From Bacteroidia bacterium (GTDB lineage Bacteria; Bacteroidota; Bacteroidia; Bacteroidales; UBA932), in NCBI GenBank assembly GCA_021153285.1, contig JAGKTT010000021.1:1-34533 (forward strand): a stretch of 34,533 nucleotides of DNA, in the 5' to 3' direction. A model generated the notes under the pieces. It searched no databases. It was not told where the DNA came from and was given only the letters and a program-made list of their open reading frames with translations. This document shows, piece after piece, positions 16,558 through 23,347 of this stretch (the first letter of the stretch is position 1; every line of letters starts with the position of its first letter). The position numbers and the translations under genes are program-made.

Positions 16558-18083
16558 AGTACTCCGGATACATAGACGGGCTGCTTGCAGAGGCTGCATT
16601 TGCCAAGAAGACTGGCGATGACAGCTGGCTTCGCAGTATGCAGGCCTCTGAGGATGATCCTATAAAGATTAAGTTGCTTGACGAGGTCTGCAAGGAGGAG
16701 TTCATGGACTCAGTCAAGAGAACATCCGAATGGTTCCGCGAGCAGAAGAACCGCTTGGAATGCATCGCTCTTGACCAGCAGGAGGAAGATGAAACCGACC
16801 GTGCGATTGAGCGTTATAAACAGCAGCAGGAAGAGAAAAAGAAGAAGGAAGATGAGGGTAACTTGGGTGATGAGATGGACGTGGATATCGAATCATTCAT
16901 GGCCAAGAATTTTCCAGATTTAGACTCGTTGCTGGAAGATGCTGAGGAGCTGGGGGACGAAAGCGGCGTACCTGTTCCGCTAGATACGGAAGAGGGCTCT
17001 CCTGATGACGATACGGATCCGGAAGGGAGGAGCAGTAAGCCTGATGAAGATGCTAAGGAGGGTGGCAAAAGCGCTGATGACAAGAAGAATGAGAGTGAGT
17101 CTCAGAGTGATTGGGAAAAGATGAGGAGCGAGGCTCTCCAGAAGTACATGGAGCAGATGGATCAGGCTCAAATGGAGAAGGCGATGAGCGAATCACAAAA
17201 CCCAGAGCAGAGTGAGCCTTCATCCTATATGAAGGGCATGGCCAACGATGTCCTGACCGAGATGGAGAATGAGACGCTCAGAAGGATACCGAAATCTTTG
17301 AAGAGGCTTGCCAGGATGATAGGACGCACAGGAGGCGTCGGTATAGAGCAGGGTAGGACATTCAGTCGCGCATCCAAGAGCGATATCAGCGGAATCACTA
17401 TCGGAGATGACCTTAACTCGTTGCTCCCATCCGAGATTGCAGTATTGTCGGACAGGAGGACAGAGGATATCTTCTATAAGAACTTCGCAGAGAAACGTCT
17501 ACAGGTCTTCGCGTCGGCGTCTGCTGGGGAGAAGAAGAGGGAAAGGCAGGATGGTCCGGTCATCATCTGTCTTGATACCAGCAGTTCGATGAACGGAGAA
17601 CCAGCAAAAATTGCCAAGATGCTTACCATAGCTGTATCCATCTATGCGATGAGACGCAGAAGGAAAGTGTTCGTGATCAAGTATTCCAACGAACACACCT
17701 ATCAGACCTTTACCAAGCGCGGTGCAGACCGGCAGAAACTGATGGACTTCCTTCATTGGAAAGGATGCGGAGGCAATAACGAGAATGATATGTTCAGGGA
17801 CCTCTTCACCAACCTCCTTCCTCAGGAGCCTGAATTCACTACAGCCGATATCCTGTGCATATCTGACTTCGGCTGGACAATCCTGGACAAGGAGGTCGAA
17901 GAACTTATCCAGAAGGAAAAGGATAATGGGATGATCTTCTATGGCCTTGCTGTCGGTACCGGTAAGTGGATGGGATTCCACCACGAGGATTCCATCAACT
18001 ACTGCGACTCTAAGTGGCAGTGGATTAATGGAGAATGTGTTAATATAGATGATAAATATGCAAAAGGTGATGATAAGTCTTGA
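16554..18083 (+). CDS. viaA: ViaA-like VWA-domain protein
   Basis: The partner expected next to RavA. The C-terminal half is a von Willebrand factor A domain with the metal-site motif DTSSSMN at 341-347, SIYAMRRRRKVFVIKYSNE, and ISDFGW. The residue that normally follows GG as Thr in the metal site is Asn here (GCGGNNENDM), so metal binding may be altered. Residues about 80-210 are highly charged and low in complexity, rich in Asp, Glu, Ser and Lys, and probably disordered. Length (509 aa) is close to E. coli ViaA. The start overlaps the RavA stop (ATGA). ViaA identity is supported by order and domain more than by overall sequence. Confidence 0.8.
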   Translation: MKYSGYIDGLLAEAAFAKKTGDDSWLRSMQASEDDPIKIKLLDEVCKEEFMDSVKRTSEWFREQKNRLECIALDQQEEDETDRAIERYKQQQEEKKKKEDEGNLGDEMDVDIESFMAKNFPDLDSLLEDAEELGDESGVPVPLDTEEGSPDDDTDPEGRSSKPDEDAKEGGKSADDKKNESESQSDWEKMRSEALQKYMEQMDQAQMEKAMSESQNPEQSEPSSYMKGMANDVLTEMENETLRRIPKSLKRLARMIGRTGGVGIEQGRTFSRASKSDISGITIGDDLNSLLPSEIAVLSDRRTEDIFYKNFAEKRLQVFASASAGEKKRERQDGPVIICLDTSSSMNGEPAKIAKMLTIAVSIYAMRRRRKVFVIKYSNEHTYQTFTKRGADRQKLMDFLHWKGCGGNNENDMFRDLFTNLLPQEPEFTTADILCISDFGWTILDKEVEELIQKEKDNGMIFYGLAVGTGKWMGFHHEDSINYCDSKWQWINGECVNIDDKYAKGDDKS

Positions 18084-18101
18084 GATTTATCGCCATCTTT
18101 G
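18080..18101 (+). promoter_or_regulatory. Possible promoter before the small basic protein gene
   Basis: CATCTTTG at 18094-18101 differs from TAnnTTTG at one base. TTG at 18080-18082 is 11 bases upstream, and the intervening AGAT-ATC pattern is close to that in front of both mtgA copies. The box overlaps the downstream side of the ViaA stop region. Confidence 0.4.
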
Positions 18102-18104
18102 CAA

Positions 18105-18131
18105 ATGTTTACTAAACAAACAATATTATGA
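18105..18131 (+). CDS. Possible 8-residue leader ORF (MFTKQTIL)
   Basis: An ATG three bases after the candidate -7 box opens an eight-codon frame, MFTKQTIL, whose TGA overlaps the ATG of the next gene (ATGA at 18128-18131). This is the layout of a translated leader peptide that couples to the following gene. It could equally be chance. Confidence 0.25.
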   Translation: MFTKQTIL

Positions 18132-18370
18132 GACGCAAGAAGTTAAGAATTACTGAAGCGGACTATCTCAAGGCCAACAGAAAGGCCTCCAGACAGGAAG
18201 AGATAGAATCCCACGGTCATCCGGTCCAGGGACGAGCGATGATCCACAAGTCGAAGAAGGTTTACGACCGCAACCGCATGAAGAGGGCTGCCATCAAGAG
18301 CGATGACAGCTCTCATTTTTTCCGCCTAGAACAACTGCTTCCTGGCTGCTTGAATATTTGCCTCTGCTAA
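18128..18370 (+). CDS. Small basic protein, possible read-through at the C terminus
   Basis: An 80-residue, strongly basic protein: RRKKLRITEADYLKANRKAS, HGHPVQGRAMIHKSKKVYDRNRMKRA. I recall small proteins with this ADYLKA..RKASR and HKSKKVYDRKR pattern in Bacteroidales genomes, without known function; nucleic-acid binding is plausible. Those proteins usually end soon after a DDS-like segment. Here SDDSSHFF is followed by 16 residues (RLEQLLPGCLNICLC) that lie opposite the end of the convergent gene, so the original stop may have been lost. The start may be coupled to an 8-residue leader. Confidence 0.7.
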   Translation: MRRKKLRITEADYLKANRKASRQEEIESHGHPVQGRAMIHKSKKVYDRNRMKRAAIKSDDSSHFFRLEQLLPGCLNICLC

Positions 18371-18757
18371 ATCAGCCAATTCCTGCATGAGGGCTTCGGC
18401 TTCTGTCCTTTCCAGGAGCATATAAACATAGTCCTTGCTGTCATGGACATTCTCAGTCCAGTGACTCTCTAATTCCGCGGTATATACATTGCCTTTTACC
18501 ATGCCGCTGCCGTCAAAGTAATTCAGTCGCCATTCCACTTTACGTGTAGCTCGCTGCTCATATCCTACTGCCTCGTCTTCATCATCATCGTCAACTGGCA
18601 GGCCATATTCGTTTACTTGCTCAGACCACTGCTGGTCAATGCAACTAATGGAAAGAATCTTGATTACACTTGGGCAAGTCTTTATCTTTTCAGCGATTTC
18701 CTGTTTAAGGAAGGCTTCGATATCCAGCAACATTGCTGAGTTGGAAAGTTTGTTCAT
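18326..18757 (-). CDS. Unknown 143-aa protein
   Basis: A soluble, acidic protein with no signal peptide. It has a run of acidic residues (PVDDDDEDEAVG at about 54-65), a middle with WRLNYFDGSG, and a helical C terminus (RTEAEALMQELADLAEAN). No family is recognised. It has a well-formed promoter with correct spacing upstream. Its 3' end overlaps the end of the rightward small basic protein gene by 45 bases, tail to tail. Confidence 0.72.
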   Translation of the reverse strand: MNKLSNSAMLLDIEAFLKQEIAEKIKTCPSVIKILSISCIDQQWSEQVNEYGLPVDDDDEDEAVGYEQRATRKVEWRLNYFDGSGMVKGNVYTAELESHWTENVHDSKDYVYMLLERTEAEALMQELADLAEANIQAARKQLF

Positions 18758-18782
18758 GTAATTATCTGTTTAAGACGAAGCA

Positions 18783-18813
18783 CAAATTTATCAAATTACT
18801 TTTGCTTGTCAAA
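18783..18813 (-). promoter_or_regulatory. Canonical Bacteroidota promoter for the leftward 143-aa gene
   Basis: On the minus strand, TTTG (18813-18810) is followed after exactly 19 bases by TAAATTTG (18790-18783). This matches the -33/-7 architecture of the Bacteroidota housekeeping sigma factor. The start codon at 18757 lies 25 bases downstream. Confidence 0.75.
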
Positions 18814-18847
18814 GTAGCATAGCTAGCGTTTTCTGCTACGCATATAA

Positions 18848-19123
18848 TTATCTGAGGCAGAAAATCCTGATATTATCAGACCGGACAATCTCGAAGGGTC
18901 TTTGAAACGAGTATTCTAAGTCCGATGTCCTTACAGCATACTCATCGTCGATAGTGAATTCTTGTGGGAAGCGAGCAAATAGGTCTTCCACGGCTTCATT
19001 TGTCGAGCTTCCGTGACCTGTATAGAATTCTATTCCTGGCAGAAACCTGTTTGACCCTGGCCATACAGTGAATACCTTACCATCTTTTGTGAAATTAACT
19101 CTTACGTTCAGTTTGATTTTCAT
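18848..19123 (-). CDS. Unknown 91-aa protein
   Basis: A small soluble protein beginning KIKLNVRVNFTKDGKVF and containing GIEFYTGHGSSTNEAVEDLFARFP. The TNEAVEDLFARFP segment has the look of a short amphipathic helix after a strand-rich start, vaguely like HicB-type antitoxins, but the match is too weak to claim. No partner toxin gene is beside it. The leader contains a hairpin (TTCAGCC/GGCTGAA at 19142-19166). Confidence 0.6.
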   Translation of the reverse strand: MKIKLNVRVNFTKDGKVFTVWPGSNRFLPGIEFYTGHGSSTNEAVEDLFARFPQEFTIDDEYAVRTSDLEYSFQRPFEIVRSDNIRIFCLR

Positions 19124-19484
19124 GATCCTTGTACTTTAGGGTTCAGCCAACAATGACGCGGCTGAATGCGTCTTGTGATTAGATATCTGTTTTTACAAGG
19201 ACAGGAAACCTGAGAGAAACACCCGATCGGGGAAATACTCCGTTTTAGCTAGGACGGGACCTGAAATTTTGACAAATATCGTCAAATATTTATGAAATAC
19301 AATATGCTGCGAAATTCTATTTTCTTTCACGCATATTAGAAAACCTTTCATTTATGGAGGGTAACTAATTGATAATCAGTAGTGGCTAATTTGTTCAATC
19401 TTTCATCAAACTTTAAAAATCTTTCAATTTCCAATGGGACTTCCATAATCTGATATATCGGGAAGTTTTGCTAAATTTGCATAA
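19124..19484. other. 361-base gap between divergent genes
   Basis: It holds the leader of the leftward 91-aa gene with a 7-bp hairpin (19142-19148 with 19160-19166), a 10-base palindrome CCCGATCGGG at 19222-19231, an inverted repeat TTTGAC/GTCAAA at 19268-19286 that could be an operator, and the promoter of the acetyltransferase gene at its right end. No open frame or known RNA was recognised. Confidence 0.55.
19472..19479 (+). promoter_or_regulatory. Acetyltransferase promoter, -7 box TAAATTTG
   Basis: TAAATTTG fits TAnnTTTG and ends 5 bases before ATG 19485, so the mRNA would have almost no leader. No good -33 element is seen at the expected distance. Confidence 0.55.
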
Positions 19485-20072
19485 ATGACACACGAAATCA
19501 AGCTTATGACAGAAAAGGAAAAGATGCTCGCCGGACTGATTTATTCGGCTGTGGACGAGGAACTGCTCAAGGAACTAAACGAAGTCAAGGATATAATTCA
19601 TAAATACAATAGCCTGTTACCATCAGCCTCGCAGGAGAGGTTTGCTATTCTCAAGGGACTGCTGGGCCATACGGCCGATGATGAGTTTAACATCAATCAG
19701 CCATTCTATTGCGACTATGGAAAACAGATCAGCATAGGAAAGCGATTCTTTGCGAACTTTAATCTAACTATCTTAGATGAAGCCTCAGTAACTATTGGAG
19801 ACGATTGTTTTATCGGCCCTAATGTCAGCATATATACAGCCTGCCATAGTACGGATCCTATAGAGAGAAACACCCGACAAGAGTGGGCAGAGCCGGTCAA
19901 GATTGGCGACAATGTATGGATCGGCGGAAGTGTCACAATTCTACCTGGAGTGACTATCGGTAACAACGTCACTATTGGGGCCGGTTCGGTCGTGACAAAA
20001 TGTATCCCAGATAATGTGGTCGCGGCAGGTAATCCGTGCAAGATTATTAAAGATATTTCGATTAAGAAGTAG
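19485..20072 (+). CDS. LbH-type sugar O-acetyltransferase (Maa/NodL/LacA family)
   Basis: An acetyl-CoA dependent hexapeptide-repeat enzyme that would acetylate a sugar such as maltose, galactoside or a capsule or O-antigen residue. The N-terminal helical cap (EKMLAGLIYSAVDEELLKEL) is typical of the maltose acetyltransferase group. The left-handed beta-helix has ISIGKRFFANFNLTILD, VTIGDDCFIGPNVSIYTACHS with the catalytic His, VKIGDNVWIGGSVTILPGV and VTIGAGSVVTKCIP. The length of 195 residues is normal. It is a lone gene with its own promoter. The exact sugar cannot be told from sequence. Confidence 0.9.
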   Translation: MTHEIKLMTEKEKMLAGLIYSAVDEELLKELNEVKDIIHKYNSLLPSASQERFAILKGLLGHTADDEFNINQPFYCDYGKQISIGKRFFANFNLTILDEASVTIGDDCFIGPNVSIYTACHSTDPIERNTRQEWAEPVKIGDNVWIGGSVTILPGVTIGNNVTIGAGSVVTKCIPDNVVAAGNPCKIIKDISIKK

Positions 20073-20092
20073 TCTTTCTCGGAAAAATATCG

Positions 20093-20100
20093 TAGATTTG
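20093..20100 (+). promoter_or_regulatory. Candidate promoter box TAGATTTG before a possible small RNA
   Basis: TAGATTTG fits TAnnTTTG and lies 21 bases after the acetyltransferase stop. It is followed by two hairpins and a terminator but no gene. No clear -33 element is visible. Confidence 0.35.
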
Positions 20101-20104
20101 CATA

Positions 20105-20180
20105 TCTGATGGTCCATTCATCATGAATGGATATCCTCGAATCTCGACACACACCAAGGCACCTTCGTGGTGCCTTTTTC
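20105..20180 (+). ncRNA. Candidate small RNA of about 75 nt
   Basis: Downstream of TAGATTTG there is a perfect 8-bp hairpin (TCCATTCA at 20113-20120 with TGAATGGA at 20124-20131), a 24-base spacer, and an intrinsic terminator at 20156-20179. The order promoter, stem-loop, terminator is what a short stand-alone transcript would show. It could instead be just the 3' end of the acetyltransferase mRNA. No known RNA family was recognised. Confidence 0.35.
20156..20179 (+). terminator. Intrinsic terminator
   Basis: AAGGCACC (20156-20163) pairs perfectly with GGTGCCTT (20069-equivalent positions 20169-20176) around a 5-base loop, followed by TTT. It would end transcripts of the acetyltransferase gene or of the candidate small RNA. 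Confidence 0.8.
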
Positions 20181-20206
20181 ATTTTTATTTATACCTTTGT
20201 GTCAGT

Positions 20207-20245
20207 ATGAATAAGTTCGCCCATAGGCTATACTTTGCAATCTGA
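20207..20245 (+). CDS. Possible 12-residue ORF (MNKFAHRLYFAI)
   Basis: TACCTTTG at 20192-20199 fits a -7 box and is followed 7 bases later by an ATG opening a 12-codon frame, then a strong hairpin at 20257-20280. The unit lies between two larger genes. It is listed because promoter, frame and hairpin are in order; nothing else supports translation. Confidence 0.2.
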   Translation: MNKFAHRLYFAI

Positions 20246-20256
20246 AACCTGAGACA

Positions 20257-20280
20257 CAGGCACCCCATTAGGGGTGTCTG
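20257..20280. terminator. Strong hairpin, possible terminator
   Basis: A 10-bp stem with one G-U pair (CAGGCACCCC with GGGGTGTCTG) and loop ATTA. On the plus strand it is followed by ATTGTCTTATT, moderately T-rich. It lies 10 bases beyond the stop of the leftward ADP-ribosylglycohydrolase gene, so it may serve either direction. Confidence 0.5.
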
Positions 20281-20289
20281 ATTGTCTTA

Positions 20290-21969
20290 TTAACGCTTTA
20301 TTGATTGCTGGCGGTTTGGGATATTGTCAATTGCATCTATAAGCTTGGAGTCTTTTGAATTCGCGACATCTCTGTTGGCTGTTTCGACGTTCGAGGTTCT
20401 GTTGGCATCACAGATACCTATTCCTTCGTCAAGGCAATATCTGCCGATTGACTCCTTGATAGAATCTAGGCTGACACTATTAAAGACAGAGTCTGTCCTT
20501 TCCCCGAACCATTCCATAGGTCCGAAGTCGCCTCCCTGGTTGATCCTAAGAAGACCGGATGATGGGTCAATCCCTACCGATCCGGCAAAGATATCCCCCT
20601 TCCAGATCTCCACTCTTTCGCTGAAGATTTCCGGGAAATAGGCGTTGGCGAAATGAATGCTTCCCTCGCCGTGATATCCGCATGCCTGCTGGAGCTTTCT
20701 CTTCACCTGCCTTGCATAATCAACTATCTCTAGGAACTCCCTGCGTGACTCCTCCCTGGATCTTTGCGAGGGCAGGTTGGGTCCGGACATTGTGGCGGAA
20801 GTCCTGAACTCTCCATCCTGAAAATAGATGGTACGTATATCCGGCCGGGAATCCTCGAGATACGTCCCGTCCTTCTCCTGCTTTGACAGCTCCATGATTA
20901 CATCCGGCATCTCAGACGGCTTGATGATACGGATGTCCTCTCCGAATCTGACTTTCAATGCCTCAATGAGTTCCTTGCGATACGATGGTGCCACATATAT
21001 CTTCCGGTCTGCTGCCTTGATGATTTTGAACGAATCATCCTTCTTATGTTCTATCTTTATTGTACTGCTGGTCTTTCTCAGCATGAAGCTATTCTCGAAG
21101 GACTCCATCAGAGAACGTAACTGTGAGTCAAGATATACGTTGCACATGCCTGTAATCTTCTCCGGTACTCCTCCATAGAATGGTGCCGCTAAGGCTCCTG
21201 CCATGGAAGCAATCGTATCAGAATCACCTCCATACGCCACAGCCCTTCTGACACAGTCCTCGAACCCATCCCCTGCAAGAAATGCGCGGATGGCGGCTGG
21301 AACGGTGTTCTGACATGATGAGTCGATTCTCCCGGTCTCCCTGAAGTAAAACTGACCTATGTCCTCTCCGTTGACGATCACTGGCTCCTTGACGCAACCG
21401 GCAAGTAGGGCCTTCATGTCCTCTTCAGGCATGTCAAGGTCGTAGCCGAAGTCATGGGTCATGGCAAAGCATATGTCGTCCTTGCTCCTGCCATGCCCCG
21501 CCATCCAGATGGCTTGAGCCATGGCTTCTGCTCCCTTGATCCCCTCCGGATGAGAGTGCGACACCTGGGCGGTCATTCGGGCAAGAGCAATGGCCTCCGG
21601 CAGGCTCTGGGCTGTCATGGCCACCGGGCTGATCCTCATAGCTGCTCCGTTGCCGTAACTGTTGTACGGCCGCGGGTTATCACTCTCGATCCATCTTCTG
21701 AACATCGGTGCGAAGCCTCTGTCTAGATACTCCCGGCCCATGGACTGCATGATCTCTACAAGACGGGATGCATTTCGGTCTTTGTCTGACATGAGCCAGC
21801 GTGCTACTGCCAGAGTCATGACGGTGTCATCTGTGAACCTTGGGTGATATGACACCTCATGCCCACGGGACCACCCGCGCGTGCCTCTGCATAGTTCGAA
21901 GTATCTGTCGTTGGTGTTATTCCATTCGTATGGAGATCCGATGATGTCTCCAGCTACAGCTCCCAGCAT
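20290..21969 (-). CDS. ADP-ribosylglycohydrolase with long C-terminal domain
   Basis: Residues 1-285 form a DraG/ARH-type ADP-ribosylglycohydrolase, which removes ADP-ribose from proteins or other targets. The start GAVAGDIIGSPYEW, FTDDT with metal-binding Asp47/Asp48, SHSHPEG and YGGDSDTIASMAGA with Asp249/Asp251 are all present, so it should be active. Residues about 310-559 are an extra domain I do not recognise (contains IYVAPSYRKELIEALKVRFG and QACGYHGEGSIHFAN). ATG 21969 is chosen because the enzyme domain starts there; a longer open frame upstream only overlaps the preceding gene. It is the last gene of a leftward operon with primase and DUF3945-like genes, 11 bases after its neighbour. 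Confidence 0.87.
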   Translation of the reverse strand: MLGAVAGDIIGSPYEWNNTNDRYFELCRGTRGWSRGHEVSYHPRFTDDTVMTLAVARWLMSDKDRNASRLVEIMQSMGREYLDRGFAPMFRRWIESDNPRPYNSYGNGAAMRISPVAMTAQSLPEAIALARMTAQVSHSHPEGIKGAEAMAQAIWMAGHGRSKDDICFAMTHDFGYDLDMPEEDMKALLAGCVKEPVIVNGEDIGQFYFRETGRIDSSCQNTVPAAIRAFLAGDGFEDCVRRAVAYGGDSDTIASMAGALAAPFYGGVPEKITGMCNVYLDSQLRSLMESFENSFMLRKTSSTIKIEHKKDDSFKIIKAADRKIYVAPSYRKELIEALKVRFGEDIRIIKPSEMPDVIMELSKQEKDGTYLEDSRPDIRTIYFQDGEFRTSATMSGPNLPSQRSREESRREFLEIVDYARQVKRKLQQACGYHGEGSIHFANAYFPEIFSERVEIWKGDIFAGSVGIDPSSGLLRINQGGDFGPMEWFGERTDSVFNSVSLDSIKESIGRYCLDEGIGICDANRTSNVETANRDVANSKDSKLIDAIDNIPNRQQSIKR

Positions 21970-21980
21970 AATGATAATGT

Positions 21981-22451
21981 TTATTTGACTTTCTGTTGTG
22001 GCCTGTCGAACTGAACGCCCAAAGGCTTGTATCCAAAGTCGTTCCTTCTGTTGATGATCTCCTTCAGGTCCTTCTCGGGAATCTTGAAGCTGTATGCCTC
22101 GTACATACAGTAGCCGCTTCGTGAATGTACGCCTGTCGGCTCGGCAATGCCGTTCTTCTTGAGCCATGCTCCGATACCCGGCAGGTTGTTCTCGTCCACA
22201 AACTGCACGTTGTAGGGGAGTATCCCCGATTCAAAGAGATTGACGGTCACGACCCCGAACGGCTCGCAGAACTGCTTCCTCGGGTCTTCGGGCAAGGGGA
22301 ACCCCTCAGGCATGTCAGGCCTGTTGAAAAGCTGGATTGCCAGTGTCCCGTTGTTGGTATATGAGGCGATAGAGCACATGACATCCGTAGGGGGAAGACC
22401 CTCCCAGAGACTGATGCTGTACTGTCTGTCCAGTACATCTGTATTTTCCAT
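21981..22451 (-). CDS. DUF4313-like protein
   Basis: A 156-residue soluble protein with YTNNGTLAIQLFN, EPFGVVTVNLFES and NVQFVDENNLPGIGAWLKKNGIAEPTG. This pattern resembles DUF4313, a family I associate with conjugative and other mobile elements of Bacteroidales; its function is unknown. The gene lies 65 bases after the DUF3945-like gene and 11 bases before the ADP-ribosylglycohydrolase gene in the same direction. The family name is given from memory of the pattern. Confidence 0.68.
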   Translation of the reverse strand: MENTDVLDRQYSISLWEGLPPTDVMCSIASYTNNGTLAIQLFNRPDMPEGFPLPEDPRKQFCEPFGVVTVNLFESGILPYNVQFVDENNLPGIGAWLKKNGIAEPTGVHSRSGYCMYEAYSFKIPEKDLKEIINRRNDFGYKPLGVQFDRPQQKVK

Positions 22452-22516
22452 GGTGTGATTGATAAAGAGAAAAGGGGAGAGGACAGGTCCTCATCCCCTC
22501 ATCAGATAGTGAAACT

Positions 22517-23347
22517 CTACTTCTTCATGCCTCCGGACTTCTTCTGTCCCTGTTCCTGAGATGCTTTCTGCTGCTGAGCAGCCTTCTCCTGCTGCTCCTG
22601 CCTCTGCTTTGGGGCAATCTCAGCACCGGCCTTCTGAGCCTGCTTGAGCCAAGATGGGTGGCTGATGGCCGGCTCTCTCTTTGCAGCGTCGAACTGGACG
22701 CAGCAGCTGAATGACTCACCGTCCTTCCTCAGACCGGAATGGACGACTGCGTTACCCTCGATCAGACCCTTTACCTGTTCCTCGGTGAAAGGTACTCCAT
22801 ACATACCCCTGCCGCGAAGGTTGTTGTCCTTGTCGTAGAAGTACGAACGTACGCTGTCAAGGGACATGCCGACCACGCGATTGGTCGGATGATGCAGAGA
22901 CACGAGGAACTGCTGTCTCTTGCCGTCGATATTGAGGGTGATAGGCCTGCCTCCGTTGGCGTTAAGATGACCTCCCATCTTCTTTCCGTCTGGACCGAGC
23001 CACTCTCCGGTTGCCAAGAGAGCCTCTTTTACCTTCTCACTGGTAATCGGCTGGCGGTACAGGTAGAGCGTGTCTGCCATGGTCTTAGGCTTCTCCATGG
23101 TGAAGGCTCTCACCTTCATCTCCGGTTTCTCACCGGAGGTGTCCATGTTGGCACGCAGGGAAAGAAGACCGCTGAAGTCCTCCTTGGATGCAAACACCAG
23201 ATCGGTCATCTGGCCGTAGGCCAGCTGCGATGCGAGGTGTGAGTTGGTGTAGAATGTGTCGCGGGAGATGCCGTACTTGTCCTTCAGGCTGTCCCAGTTG
23301 ATCATGTCCAGTTTTTCCTGGACGTCTTTAGAAAGTGTTGTCTCCAT
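22517..23347 (-). CDS. DUF3945-like mobile-element protein
   Basis: The 276-residue product has an N-terminal helical region (METTLSKDVQEKLDMINWDSLKDKYG split over the first 26 residues), a middle with repeated small domains containing GGRPITLNIDGKRQQF and GRGMYGVPFTEEQVKGLIEG, and a C-terminal CVQFDAAKREPAISHPSWL followed by a Gln/Lys-rich tail. The combination is typical of DUF3945/DUF4099-type proteins found on Bacteroidales conjugative elements beside primase or topoisomerase genes. A longer frame upstream to 23482 encodes only sequence opposite the primase gene, so ATG 23347 is taken. It overlaps the end of the toprim gene by 20 bases. Confidence 0.75.
   Translation of the reverse strand: METTLSKDVQEKLDMINWDSLKDKYGISRDTFYTNSHLASQLAYGQMTDLVFASKEDFSGLLSLRANMDTSGEKPEMKVRAFTMEKPKTMADTLYLYRQPITSEKVKEALLATGEWLGPDGKKMGGHLNANGGRPITLNIDGKRQQFLVSLHHPTNRVVGMSLDSVRSYFYDKDNNLRGRGMYGVPFTEEQVKGLIEGNAVVHSGLRKDGESFSCCVQFDAAKREPAISHPSWLKQAQKAGAEIAPKQRQEQQEKAAQQQKASQEQGQKKSGGMKK

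Noticed and set aside
10602..18083. The SNF2 operon as a DISARM or BREX defence system
   Set aside because: No DUF1998, PLD, methylase, PglZ or BrxL-type gene is present; only the SNF2 and MoxR/VWA parts are shared with conflict systems.
18797..18804. TACTTTTG on the plus strand as a promoter
   Set aside because: No rightward gene or RNA structure follows, and it overlaps the well-formed leftward promoter.
18848..19123. The 91-aa protein as a HicB antitoxin
   Set aside because: Only a vague similarity in one helix, no DNA-binding unit and no HicA-like toxin next to it.
19212..19877. The 15-mer GAGAGAAACACCCGA occurring at 19212-19226 and 19863-19877
   Set aside because: The second copy is inside the acetyltransferase coding sequence and flanks do not match; probably chance or a codon effect.
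21970..22167. N-terminal extension of the ADP-ribosylglycohydrolase frame
   Set aside because: The extension only covers the end of the DUF4313-like gene in another frame, and the enzyme domain begins exactly at the ATG at 21969.
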